In this document: piece by piece, positions 54,141-62,760 of the stretch | Layout: every line of letters starts with the position of its first letter | Position numbering within the stretch: position 1 is the stretch's first letter | Source of the DNA: Aeromicrobium endophyticum | Lineage (GTDB): Bacteria > Actinomycetota > Actinomycetes > Propionibacteriales > Nocardioidaceae | Assembly (NCBI RefSeq): GCF_003586285.1 | Contig: NZ_QUBR01000001.1 | Span: 1,915,373 to 1,979,372 of the forward strand | Direction: 5' to 3' | Length of the DNA stretch: 64,000 bases | Position numbers and translations under genes: made by a program | The notes under the pieces: model-generated | What the model was told of the DNA's origin: nothing | Seen by the model: only the letters and a program-made list of their open reading frames with translations | The model's database searches: none

Positions 54141-55696
54141 CGATCACCTTCGGCGCGCTCGCCCTCTTCTTCGCCCTGATCGTCACGGTGCTGCACCGGA
54201 CCAACCGTCGCGGCGACGTGGCGGACTTCAGCAACTACGCCGTGGGCGAACGCTCCTTCTCCAGCTGGTTCGTGTCGATGGCCTACACGAACTCGTGGTG
54301 GCCGGGCTCGACCTTCACGGCGGTCTTCGGCCTGACCGTGGCCAGCGGCGTCATCGGCCTGTACTTCCTCGTGTACTCCGTGCTGGGTGTCATCGCGATG
54401 TACTTCATCGCGCGACCCGTCTGGAGGTGGGGCAAGCAGTTCGACCTGCGCACCCAGGCGGACCTGCTCGCGCTGCGCTACAAGAGCCAGAGCCTCAAGC
54501 TGGTCGCGAGCGCCATCAGCGTCGTCGCGCTGGTGCCGTGGCTGATCCTCGGACTCATCGCCATGGGGTCGGTCATCCAGTGGGCATCACTGGGACGCCT
54601 GTCCGACGCGGACTCCATCCTGATCGGCATCCTGGTCCTCGTCGTCCGCCAGTTCTGGACCGTCCAGATGGGCATGCACGGCCTGATCGTCACCGACATG
54701 GTGCAGGGGATCGTCGCCTACGTCGGCTCGGCGCTGCTGTGCCTCGGACTCCTCGTGTTCTACTTCGGCGGGCTGGGCAACCTGGACAAGCTGAGCGACG
54801 CACAGCTGACGCTGCCCGGGTTCGGGTCCGACAGCGGCGGGCTGTACTACTTCGGGATCGTCACGGCAGGGATCGTCGGCAGCCTGTGCTGGCCCATGAT
54901 CTTCACGCGCATCTACACCGCTGCCAGCGTCAGGGAGGTCAAGACCGGCGCGTTGCAGACCATGGTCATCGGCTTCGTGTTCTGCGTGCTGCTCATGCTG
55001 GTCGCCCTCTGCGTCGCGCCTCTGCCGTTCGCGGCGGCGAACCCGGTGTCGTCGTTCTTCGCGTTGGCGCAGGACGCGGGCGGGACGTGGTTGCTGGCGG
55101 CGGCGCTCGTCATCGTCTTCGCGGCGGGCATGGGCTTCGTCGACGGGGTGACGCAGGCGATCGGCACGCAGGTGGCCAACGACATCGTGGGCGTGGTCCG
55201 GCCGCTCAGCGACAAGCAGGAGCTGATCCTGGCCAAGGTGGCGATGGCGGCCACCGCGGTGGTGGCCGCAGTCATCGCCTACCGCATCTACGACTCGCCG
55301 AACCTCGCGGGAGTCACCCAGCTGGCGTACCAGGCCATCATCCAGCTGGCGGTGCCGATCTTCGGTGGCCTGGCCTGGCGTCGCGGCACCCGTGAGGGCG
55401 CCATGGCCGGCCTGCTCGTCGGGGCGGCGGTCGCCCTGGTGCTCACCCTGCCCTACATGGACGCCGGCGGCGCGGTCCCGTGGCTGGAGGGCCTCGGCTC
55501 CGGGCTCGTGGGACTCGTCGCGAACCTGGCGGTCTTCGTGGGCGTGAGCATGTCCCGTCCGAGCGACGCCGCCGAGCTGGCGCGGGTGGACGAGCTCTTC
55601 CGATCCACGCGCGAGCTGCACCCCGACGAGCCCCGGCTCGCCCCCGCCACGCACGACATCCCGGTATCCCACCCCGACAGCAAGGACGCATCATGA
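54137..55696 (+). CDS. Sodium:solute symporter (SSS family)
   Basis: A 519-residue transporter with about 13 membrane helices, importing an organic solute with sodium. Family features are DFSNYAVGERSFSSWFVSMAY at the start, FDLRTQADLLALRYKS and the sodium-site region GMGFVDGVTQAIGTQVANDI. The C-terminal tail of about 45 residues is soluble. It is coupled to the genes on both sides by 4-nt overlaps, so its substrate is likely what the downstream hydrolases degrade. Confidence 0.9.
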   Translation: MTITFGALALFFALIVTVLHRTNRRGDVADFSNYAVGERSFSSWFVSMAYTNSWWPGSTFTAVFGLTVASGVIGLYFLVYSVLGVIAMYFIARPVWRWGKQFDLRTQADLLALRYKSQSLKLVASAISVVALVPWLILGLIAMGSVIQWASLGRLSDADSILIGILVLVVRQFWTVQMGMHGLIVTDMVQGIVAYVGSALLCLGLLVFYFGGLGNLDKLSDAQLTLPGFGSDSGGLYYFGIVTAGIVGSLCWPMIFTRIYTAASVREVKTGALQTMVIGFVFCVLLMLVALCVAPLPFAAANPVSSFFALAQDAGGTWLLAAALVIVFAAGMGFVDGVTQAIGTQVANDIVGVVRPLSDKQELILAKVAMAATAVVAAVIAYRIYDSPNLAGVTQLAYQAIIQLAVPIFGGLAWRRGTREGAMAGLLVGAAVALVLTLPYMDAGGAVPWLEGLGSGLVGLVANLAVFVGVSMSRPSDAAELARVDELFRSTRELHPDEPRLAPATHDIPVSHPDSKDAS

Positions 55697-56586
55697 GCAG
55701 CTTCGACCAGACGATCCTCATCCCGCACCTCGGAGGGTCCTCGATCGGCGCCACCTTCGGACGACCGTACGACCCGGACCTGCCGACGGTCGTGCTCATC
55801 AACTCGTACACGACCTCGTCCGAGCTCTACCGCTCGCAGTTCGACGACGAGGCCCTCAACGAGGCGGTGAACCTGATAGCGCTCGAGCCCTACGGTCACG
55901 GCCGTACGCGGTCCGCCTACCCCCAGTTCACCTACTGGGACAGCGCGATCGCGAACCTCCAGGTGCTGGCCGCCCTCGGCATTGGCCGTGCCTTCGTCGT
56001 CGGCACCTCCCAGGGTGGGTGGATCGCGGTCCGCATGGCACTGCTGGCGCCAGAGGTCGTGCAGGGCGTGATGCCGCTGGGGACGTCGATGGACGTCGAG
56101 AGCCAGCGCAGCCGAGACCTGGGGTGCTGGGACGGCCCGGCGTTCTGCACACCGTTCATCGAGGAGTTCGGCGACCCGGTCGGTGAGGACTGGGTGGTGC
56201 CGGACCAGTTCGTCGACGACACCTTCGATGCTGCGCTGGGCGGTCTGAGCGAGCAGGAGAGGTCGCGCTGGCTGCGGGTCTACGAGACGAACTATGCGGG
56301 CGACGCAGGGCGTCATCGGCTGCGGCTGTGCACGATCAACCTGCGGGACCGCGACGGTCTTCACGGGCGGCTCGGCGACGTGAAGGCTCCGGTCCTGTGG
56401 CTGCACGGGAGCGCGGACCAGGTGTACTCCGTCGCCAACGCCGAGGCGGAGATCGGGTTGTTCTCCGGTGCCGCCGATGCACGACTCGAGGTCGTCGAGG
56501 GCGGACATCACTTCCTGAGCGCCTCGAAGCCTGCCGAGGTCAACGCGGCGCTGCGGCGATTCGTCTCGACCTGGGCAGCCCGATGA
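55693..56586 (+). CDS. Alpha/beta hydrolase
   Basis: A 297-residue soluble hydrolase. Nucleophile elbow G-T-S-Q-G (Ser106) in FVVGTSQGGWIAVRMA, oxyanion region NSYTTSSELYRSQF, acid in HGSADQVYS and His in EGGHHFLSA. The chemistry could be ester, amide, lactone or C-C bond hydrolysis. Start and stop overlap the neighbours by 4 nt each. It is most likely one step in breaking down the imported compound. Confidence 0.85.
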   Translation: MSSFDQTILIPHLGGSSIGATFGRPYDPDLPTVVLINSYTTSSELYRSQFDDEALNEAVNLIALEPYGHGRTRSAYPQFTYWDSAIANLQVLAALGIGRAFVVGTSQGGWIAVRMALLAPEVVQGVMPLGTSMDVESQRSRDLGCWDGPAFCTPFIEEFGDPVGEDWVVPDQFVDDTFDAALGGLSEQERSRWLRVYETNYAGDAGRHRLRLCTINLRDRDGLHGRLGDVKAPVLWLHGSADQVYSVANAEAEIGLFSGAADARLEVVEGGHHFLSASKPAEVNAALRRFVSTWAAR

Positions 56587-57815
56587 GTGACCCGAACGAC
56601 GTCGCCGTGCGGGCCATGCTCGCCGCCACCCCCGTGCTGCGAGATGTCGTGCCGGCCGTCGACGCGCTCCCAGGCATGACGCCACGAACGATCCTGACCT
56701 CGGGCGCGCCCCTGCCGTGGTCGGCCTACTCCGGTGGGCAGCGTCGTGCGATCCTCGGGGCTGCCCTCTTCGAGGGCCTCGCCGGCACCCCGGCCGAGGC
56801 CGATGATCTGTTGAGCCGTGGCGAGATCCTCGTGCAACCGTGCCATGACCACGGTTGCGTGGGCTCGGTCACCGGAGTGACCTCCGCATCGATGCCGGTC
56901 CTCGTCGTGGAGGACGCGGTCACGGGACGTCGAGGACACTGCGTGGTGTACGAGGGGAGTGCGCGCGAGCGGCTCACCTACGGCGTGTGGAACGAGTCCG
57001 TGCATCGGCGCCTCCTGTGGATCAGGGACGTGCTCGCCCCCGTGCTGTCGACCGCGCTACGGAGCGCGGGCGGGGTCCCGCTGCGTCCTGTCGTGCGTCG
57101 AGCGCTCGGGATGGGAGACGACCTGCACAGCCGCAACACGGCTGCGACGGCCGTGTTCTTCCAGCAGATGTACGGCCCGATCATCGAGACGAACGGCTGG
57201 TCGGACTCGACCAGCGACGTCCTGGCCTTCATCAGCCAGAACGACCTGTTCTTCCTCCACGTGGGCATGGCCGCGGGCAAGTGCATCGCGGACACGGCCA
57301 GCGGCACCACCGGCAGCACCATCGTCACCGCGATGGCGCTCAACGAGAAGGAGTTCGCCATCCGCACGGCCGGGACCGGGGACAGGTGGTTCCGCGCGCC
57401 TCTTCCGACACTCGATGCGAAGCTCTTCGACGGGATCCGTCCGGAGGACACCGCCTTCATGGGCGGCGAGAGTCTCATCACCGAGACGGTCGGCCTCGGC
57501 GGGCTGGCGGCGGCCGCCGCCTTCTCCCTCCAGGACTACAGCGGCGGCACCGCCGAAGGCATGGTGCGCACCACGGAGGCGATGTACGCCATCACGCGAG
57601 CCGAGCACCCGGAGTGGCGCATCCCCTACCTGGGCTTCCGGGGAGTGCCGTTCGGCATCGATGCCCAGCTCGTTGCCAGGACGGGCGTGACACCACGCAT
57701 CCACATGGGAGCGGCCCTGCGCGACGGCGGGCACGCCGGGGCCGGGTTGTTGATCGCACCGGTCGAGCCGTTCCAGGCAGCGGCGAGTGCCCTCGAGGGG
57801 CCGGATCCTGCATGA
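56583..57815 (+). CDS. DUF1116 family protein (YlbE/AllG-like)
   Basis: A 410-residue protein of the DUF1116 family. Recognisable segments are GAPLPWSAYSGGQRRAILGAALFEGLA, the Cys/His-containing PCHDHGCVGSVTGVTSASMP, GDDLHSRNTAATAVFFQQM and ALNEKEFAIRTAGTGDRWF. In E. coli the DUF1116 protein YlbE (AllG) works with FdrA (AllF) and YlbF (AllH) in carbamoyl transfer from allantoin-derived oxamate. Neither partner is present here, so this copy acts alone or with the amidase. A role in carbamoyl/ureido metabolism is inference. Confidence 0.85.
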   Translation: MSDPNDVAVRAMLAATPVLRDVVPAVDALPGMTPRTILTSGAPLPWSAYSGGQRRAILGAALFEGLAGTPAEADDLLSRGEILVQPCHDHGCVGSVTGVTSASMPVLVVEDAVTGRRGHCVVYEGSARERLTYGVWNESVHRRLLWIRDVLAPVLSTALRSAGGVPLRPVVRRALGMGDDLHSRNTAATAVFFQQMYGPIIETNGWSDSTSDVLAFISQNDLFFLHVGMAAGKCIADTASGTTGSTIVTAMALNEKEFAIRTAGTGDRWFRAPLPTLDAKLFDGIRPEDTAFMGGESLITETVGLGGLAAAAAFSLQDYSGGTAEGMVRTTEAMYAITRAEHPEWRIPYLGFRGVPFGIDAQLVARTGVTPRIHMGAALRDGGHAGAGLLIAPVEPFQAAASALEGPDPA

Positions 57816-59131
57816 AGCGGGGGTACTTCGCGACCCGTTCGATCACCGACGTGGCGGACGGGCTGCGGGCGGGGCGCTGCTCGTCGGTTCAGCTCGTCGA
57901 TCGAGCCCTCCACGATGCCGCCAGGTGGCAACCGTCGATCAATGCCTTCGCGACGATCGACGTGGCGGGCGCCCGAGAAGCGGCCTTGACGGCCGATCGG
58001 GAGCTGGCTCGCGGGGTGGATCGAGGACCGCTGCACGGCGTGCCCGTCGCGGTGAAGGACATGATCGACGTGAGAGGGCTGCCGACCGGGGCTGGATCTC
58101 TCCACTTCGCCGGCCGCACGGCGTCGACTGACGCCGACTGCGTCTCGGCGCTGCGCGAAGCCGGCGCGATCATCGTCGGCAAGACCACGACGCACGAGGT
58201 CGCCAACGGGCCGACGGGTGATCGGTCGGCCACAGGGCCGACGCGCAATCCGTCGTCGGTCGATCGCATGGCGGGAGGATCGAGCAGCGGCTCGGCTGCC
58301 GCGGTGGCGGCCGGCGTCGTCCCCGCAGCGCTGGGGACCGATACCGGCGGATCGGTGCGCATCCCCGCGGCCATGTGTGGGGTCGTCGGACTCCGGCCCA
58401 GCCAGTCCGCACTCAGCACCGCCGGCGTCCAGCCCTTGGCGCCGTCCATGGACACCGTCGGGCTCCTGGCGCGGAGTGCGGCCGACGCCCGCTGCCTGTG
58501 GGAGGCGTTGACCGGCCGTCATCCGTCACCCGCGCCGCGCCGGCGTCCGCCGCGCATCGGCTGGATCTCGCCCGGGCAGGTGCACCCCACCGATTCCTCG
58601 GTCGAGCGCGTCGCACGAGGTGCCGTCCGTGCCTGGGTCGTCGAGGAGGTCACGATGCCGGTCGCCGCCGATCTGCGGGCCGCGTACCAGGTGATCCAGG
58701 GCCGAGAGGCCCACGAGGTCCACGCCGGCCGACTCTCTGCCGCCCCGGAGCTGTTCGACGTCGAGGTACGAGACCGCCTCCGTCGCGGCGGCCGACACAC
58801 CGACGCCCAGCTGCTGGAGGCGCGGACGATCCGTCAGGACGGGCGACGCGCTCTGGAAGCGCTCCTCGACCGGTTCGACTTCCTGGCCCTGCCCACGGTC
58901 CCGCTGCGGACGCCGCTGGTCGACGCGCGTGAGGTCGATGTAGAGGGCACCGTCGTCGACGTCCCGCGCGCCCTCCTCGCGCTGACCTCCCCGTGGAGCA
59001 TGACGGGGACCCCCAGCCTGTCCCTCCCCGCAGGCACGGTGGAGGGGCTGCCGGTCGGCGTCCAGCTGATCGCCCGGCTCGGCGCGGAGGCAGATCTGCT
59101 GTCGATGGGCGACATCCTGGGTGAAAGGTGA
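57812..59131 (+). CDS. Amidase-signature-family hydrolase
   Basis: A 439-residue amidase with the Ser-cisSer-Lys triad: Lys82 in GVPVAVKDMIDVRG, cis-Ser at about 157 in GGSSSGSAAAVAAG, and nucleophile Ser181 in GTDTGGSVRIPA. The length is at the short end for the family and the C-terminus ends soon after GLPVGVQLIARLGAEADLL. Relatives hydrolyse carbamoyl, aryl amide or malonamate-type substrates; biuret and allophanate hydrolases are related. It closes the operon, overlapping the DUF1116 stop by 4 nt. Confidence 0.9.
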   Translation: MKRGYFATRSITDVADGLRAGRCSSVQLVDRALHDAARWQPSINAFATIDVAGAREAALTADRELARGVDRGPLHGVPVAVKDMIDVRGLPTGAGSLHFAGRTASTDADCVSALREAGAIIVGKTTTHEVANGPTGDRSATGPTRNPSSVDRMAGGSSSGSAAAVAAGVVPAALGTDTGGSVRIPAAMCGVVGLRPSQSALSTAGVQPLAPSMDTVGLLARSAADARCLWEALTGRHPSPAPRRRPPRIGWISPGQVHPTDSSVERVARGAVRAWVVEEVTMPVAADLRAAYQVIQGREAHEVHAGRLSAAPELFDVEVRDRLRRGGRHTDAQLLEARTIRQDGRRALEALLDRFDFLALPTVPLRTPLVDAREVDVEGTVVDVPRALLALTSPWSMTGTPSLSLPAGTVEGLPVGVQLIARLGAEADLLSMGDILGER

Positions 59132-59205
59132 CGGTGGCGTCGCGGTCAGTCCACTCTTCTTCTGCGCCGCACCCCCTGCCGGAGTTTCGCGACTACAGTC
59201 GCCGC

Positions 59206-59322
59206 ATGTGCCGAAAGATCCGGGTGCTCCACGACTTCGAGCCGGCGACCGCCGATGACGAGGTCCGCGAGGCGGCGCTGCAGTTCGTGCGCGAGGTCCG
59301 CATCCGTACGGCAGTGCAGTAG
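59206..59322 (+). pseudogene. Truncated DUF2277 protein
   Basis: The 38-residue product MCRKIRVLHDFEPATADDEV.. is the N-terminal third of a DUF2277 protein (usually about 80-90 residues, starting MCRNIRxLxNFEP). It is normal through ALQFVREV, then changes to RIRTAVQ and a TAG whose last base is the first base of a 95-bp palindromic repeat. TACAGT ends 6 nt before the ATG, so the promoter survives. Loss of the 3' part by insertion or deletion at the repeat is the simplest reading. Confidence 0.75.
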
Positions 59323-59416
59323 GCGTCGTCGAGTGGTGCGTTCCGGGTCCCGAGTGGTGCGGATCGGTCGGACACGCCGTCCCAGAACGTCCACACCGCA
59401 CCACTCGCGGGTGGGG
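59322..59416. repeat. Dispersed palindromic repeat, family B, copy 1
   Basis: A 95-nt element with the 11-mer CGAGTGGTGCG at 59330 and 59351 and its inverted copy at 59397 (arms of 12 bp if CGG is included), a conserved loop GACACGCCGTCCC, and a G-rich right end. The geometry (21 and 46 nt between units) is identical to copy 2 at 63451. It abuts the broken DUF2277 gene and contains the UbiA start codon at its right edge. Confidence 0.75.
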
Positions 59417-60199
59417 GGTCTGGCCCGAGCGAGTCATCCGGGGCCGGCGGGCGCCGTGACGGTCGCGGCGATGCTGCTCGCCGCGACGTGGGACGCCTCG
59501 GCCCTTCACGTCGTCCTGATCGGCGTCGCTGCGCTGGCGGGTCAGCTGACGGTCGGCTGGTCCAACGACCTCGTCGACCGCGATCGTGACCGGCGCTCCG
59601 GCCGGCGCGACAAGCCTCTGGTCACCGGCGACGTCGGGGCGGCGACCGTGCGGACGGCGATCGTCGTGGCCGCGGTCGTCTGCGGCATCGCGTCGCTGTC
59701 GCTGGGTGCGCGGCCGGGCGGGCTGCACCTGGCGCTGGTCGCGACCGGCTGGGCCTACAACCTGGGCCTGAAGCGCACGGTGCTGTCGTGGGCGCCCTAC
59801 GCGGTCTGCTTCGGCGGGCTGCCGGTGGTCGTGTCGCTGGCGTCGCGCGGCGAGCCCGGGCCGTGGTGGATCCTGGTCGCCGGCGCGCTGCTGGGTGTCG
59901 GGGCCCACCTGGTCAACGCGGTGCCCGACCTCGAGGACGACCGGCGCACCGGTGTCGTCGGCCTGCCGCACCGCCTGGGTGCCGCCCGCTCGATCGACCT
60001 CGCCACCGCGCTGCTGCTGGCCGGCACCGTCGTCACGGTCGTGGCGCCCACCGGAGGTGTGGACGTCGTCGGTCTCGTGGTGCTGGGTGCGTGCGCCGCG
60101 CTCCTGGTCGCAGGCCGTGTGCTGCCGGGCCGCGCCTCGTTCCGCGCGGCGATGGGCATCGCGCTGGTCGACGTCGTCGCGCTACTGCTGCGGAGCTGA
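59411..60199 (+). CDS. UbiA-family prenyltransferase
   Basis: A 262-residue integral membrane enzyme with about eight helices that moves a prenyl group onto an acceptor. The two Asp-rich magnesium sites are visible: WSNDLVDRDRD (about residue 42) and NAVPDLEDDRRTG. Small actinobacterial UbiA proteins of this type start with LARASHPGP, as here. The only start for this frame close enough is GTG 59411, inside the edge of repeat B, so the native start may have been replaced. The acceptor substrate is unknown. It overlaps the convergent methyltransferase by 18 nt. Confidence 0.87.
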   Translation: MGGLARASHPGPAGAVTVAAMLLAATWDASALHVVLIGVAALAGQLTVGWSNDLVDRDRDRRSGRRDKPLVTGDVGAATVRTAIVVAAVVCGIASLSLGARPGGLHLALVATGWAYNLGLKRTVLSWAPYAVCFGGLPVVVSLASRGEPGPWWILVAGALLGVGAHLVNAVPDLEDDRRTGVVGLPHRLGAARSIDLATALLLAGTVVTVVAPTGGVDVVGLVVLGACAALLVAGRVLPGRASFRAAMGIALVDVVALLLRS

Positions 60200-61120
60200 C
60201 CGGCCGAGGGTCGCCGCGAGGGCCGAGATGTGATCCGGCCCGACCTCGCAGCACCCGCCGACGAGTCGTGCGCCGGCCTCGATCCACGACGGCACGAGGT
60301 CGAGGTCGAACGAGGCACGCCCCGTCCAGGCGTGCCCCTCGGCGTCCCACGTGCGTCCTTGGTTGGGGTAGGCGACACCGGCCGGGACCCCTGCTGCGCG
60401 CACGGCCAGCAGGGCGTCCAGCACCTCGTCGGGGGCGCAGCAGTTGACGCCCGCCGCGATGATCGAGCTGCTGCCCGCCGCCACCGCGAAGGCGTCGTCG
60501 AGCGGCTGACCGGCGCGCGTGCGCCCGTCCGCGACGGTGTACGAGAACCACGCGTCGACGCCGAGGTCGTCGAGCAGGGGCACCAGCACCTCGGCCTCGC
60601 GGACGTCGGGGATCGTCTCGACCGCCAGGACGTCGGGGGAGGCGGCGGCCAGCACCTCGAGGCGCCGCGCGTGGAAGTCGCGCAGCGTCCGTGCGCTCAC
60701 GCCGTAGTCGCCGCGGTACTCCGAGCCGTCGGCCAGGGCGGCGCCGTAGGGGCCGACCGATGCGGCGACCCAGGTCGGAGCCTCGCTCGTGGCGGCGTCC
60801 TGGGCCTGCCGAGCGAGCCGGACGCTGTCGCCGATGAGGCGGTCGGCCTCCTCGGGCGACATCCCCGTGGAGCCGAACCCGTCACGGCTGGCCTGGTAGC
60901 TCGCGGTGGTCGAGACCTGCGCGCCTGCGGCGAGGTACCGCCGGTGCGCGGCGACGACCTGGTCGGGTGAGTCGCTCAGGAGGGCGGCCGTCCAGAGGTC
61001 GGACGACAGGTCGCACCCCGCCTCGGCCAGGACGACCGACAGACCGCCGTCCAGGACCACGACGGTGTCTGCCTGGACGGCGCGGCGCAGCGTGGTGGAC
61101 GAGGCAGTACCGGAGCTCAT
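60182..61120 (-). CDS. mmuM: Homocysteine S-methyltransferase
   Basis: A 312-residue zinc-dependent enzyme that methylates homocysteine from S-methylmethionine (or SAM), giving methionine. Zinc ligands are Cys in AAGVNCCAPDEV and the Cys pair in LVGGCCEVGPDHI. The start region VVLDGGLSVVLAEAGCDLSS is typical. ATG 61120 has TACCGT 6 nt upstream (leaderless); the open frame to 61171 overlaps the MFS promoter. It is divergent from the MFS gene. Confidence 0.93.
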   Translation of the reverse strand: MSSGTASSTTLRRAVQADTVVVLDGGLSVVLAEAGCDLSSDLWTAALLSDSPDQVVAAHRRYLAAGAQVSTTASYQASRDGFGSTGMSPEEADRLIGDSVRLARQAQDAATSEAPTWVAASVGPYGAALADGSEYRGDYGVSARTLRDFHARRLEVLAAASPDVLAVETIPDVREAEVLVPLLDDLGVDAWFSYTVADGRTRAGQPLDDAFAVAAGSSSIIAAGVNCCAPDEVLDALLAVRAAGVPAGVAYPNQGRTWDAEGHAWTGRASFDLDLVPSWIEAGARLVGGCCEVGPDHISALAATLGRSAPQQ

Positions 61121-61151
61121 GGCCCCACGGTAGTCAGGGCCGGAGGATGGT

Positions 61152-61198
61152 GATGTTGACACCGACAACATGATGCCTCACGATCGATGTTGACACCG
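61152..61198 (+). promoter_or_regulatory. Promoter/operator of the MFS-TetR unit
   Basis: GATGTTGACACCG occurs twice (61152-61164 and 61186-61198). The first copy is part of the dyad TGTTG-N7-CAACA (61154-61170) and contains a TTGACA -35; CACGAT 17 nt later can be the -10. A GAGGAG ribosome binding site follows at 61207-61212. The repeats are the likely TetR operator. Confidence 0.6.
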
Positions 61199-61217
61199 TC
61201 TACTTCGAGGAGCCTCC

Positions 61218-62756
61218 ATGGTCCGCAAGCCGCTCGTCCTGCTCACCGTGTGCCTCGCGGCGCTCACCATCAACCTCAGCGCGATGGTCGTCAACATCGC
61301 GCTGCCGACGCTCGCCGAGGACCTCGACGCCAGCACGCGCTCGCTGCTGTGGATCGTCGACGGCTACAACCTCGCCTTCGCCGCCCTGGTGCTGGCCATG
61401 GGCAGCCTGTCGGACCGCTTCGGCCGTCGTCCGGCCCTCGTCGTGGGACTGCTGGGCTTCGCGACCAGCAGCGCCGCCGCCGCGATGGTCGACAGCAGCA
61501 CCGCCCTGATCGCCCTGCGGTTCGTGATGGGCGCGTTCGCGGCACTCATCTTCCCGACGACGCTGTCGATCATCGCCAACACCTTCACCGAGCGGCGCGA
61601 GCGGGCCTCGGCGCTGGGGCTGTGGGGTGCGTCGGTCGGCATCGGCGTGGCCCTCGGTCCGGTGGGCGGCGGCATCCTGCTGACCCACTTCTCGTGGCAC
61701 AGCGTCTTCTGGGCGCTCGTGCCCGTCAGCCTGCTGACGGTGGCGATGGCGGTGGCCTTCGTGCCGGAGTCGCGCGACGTGACCGTCCCGCGGATCGACC
61801 GCCCCGGGTTCGTGGTGTCGGTGGCCGCGCTCGGCACCCTGACCTGGACCATCATCGAGGCGCCCGCGCACGGGTGGGCGAGCACGTCCACGATCGCGGG
61901 TCTCGTGGCCGCGGCAGCGCTGATCGTCGCCTTCGTGCTGGTCGAGCGAGCGGTGGAGCACCCCATGATCGACGTGACGCTGTTCCTCGACCGCCGGTTC
62001 AGCGCAGCCTGTGCCGCGGTGACCATCGCCTTCTTCGCGCTGTTCGGCTTCGTCTTCCTGATCACCCAGTTCTTCCAGTTCGTGCGCGACTACTCGGCGC
62101 TCGAGACGGGCCTGAGGTTCCTCCCGGTCGCGGTGTCGATCGCGGCGGCGTCGATCGTCGGCGGGCTGCTGGCGCCGCGGTGCGGCACGAAGGCCGTCGT
62201 CACCCCGGGGCTGCTGATGATGGCGGTCTCGTTCCTGTGGATCTCGACGATCGGCGCCGACGTGCCGTTCGCGACCGTCGTCGTGCCGCAGATGATCCTG
62301 CTGGGCGGAGGCATCGGCCTGGTCAGCACGCCGGCGACCGAGTCGATCATGCAGGTGCTGCCGCCGGCCCGGGCCGGGGTCGGCTCGGCCGTCAACGACG
62401 CGACGCGCGAGCTGGGCGGCACCCTCGGGGTCGCGGTGGTCGGCTCGCTGTTCTCGTTCCAGTACGGCGAGCGGGTCGTGAGCCTGCTGGGCGACCGGGT
62501 CGACGTCGCCACCAGCGCACGGGCCGCCGACTCGGTCGGCTTCGCGCACGTGCTGGCGCAGCGGGTGCCGGGGCTCGAGCGCGCCGTCGACACCGCGTTC
62601 CTCGACGGGTTCGGCATGGCGTGCACCGTCGTCGGGGTGCTGTGCCTCGTCGGAGCGCTCATCGCCCTGGTCTCGCTGCCCGGCGACCGCTACGACCCGC
62701 TCGCCGAGGCCGACCTCGTCGCGGTGCCCAGCGGTGGGGGTGGGTCGATACGGTGA
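61218..62756 (+). CDS. MFS drug exporter, DHA2 family
   Basis: A 512-residue, 14-helix proton-driven exporter. Helix 1 carries INLSAMVVNIALPTLAEDL, loop 2-3 GSLSDRFGRRPALVV, helix 5 the antiporter motif LGPVGGGIL. It is followed 4 nt later by a TetR gene. The substrate is unknown; it is only distantly related to the exporter at 7839. Confidence 0.92.
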   Translation: MVRKPLVLLTVCLAALTINLSAMVVNIALPTLAEDLDASTRSLLWIVDGYNLAFAALVLAMGSLSDRFGRRPALVVGLLGFATSSAAAAMVDSSTALIALRFVMGAFAALIFPTTLSIIANTFTERRERASALGLWGASVGIGVALGPVGGGILLTHFSWHSVFWALVPVSLLTVAMAVAFVPESRDVTVPRIDRPGFVVSVAALGTLTWTIIEAPAHGWASTSTIAGLVAAAALIVAFVLVERAVEHPMIDVTLFLDRRFSAACAAVTIAFFALFGFVFLITQFFQFVRDYSALETGLRFLPVAVSIAAASIVGGLLAPRCGTKAVVTPGLLMMAVSFLWISTIGADVPFATVVVPQMILLGGGIGLVSTPATESIMQVLPPARAGVGSAVNDATRELGGTLGVAVVGSLFSFQYGERVVSLLGDRVDVATSARAADSVGFAHVLAQRVPGLERAVDTAFLDGFGMACTVVGVLCLVGALIALVSLPGDRYDPLAEADLVAVPSGGGGSIR

Positions 62757-62760
62757 CGCC

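Noticed and set aside
59128..59205. N-terminal extension of the DUF2277 frame starting at GTG 59128
   Set aside because: The extra residues are not family-like, and TACAGT lies 6 nt before ATG 59206.
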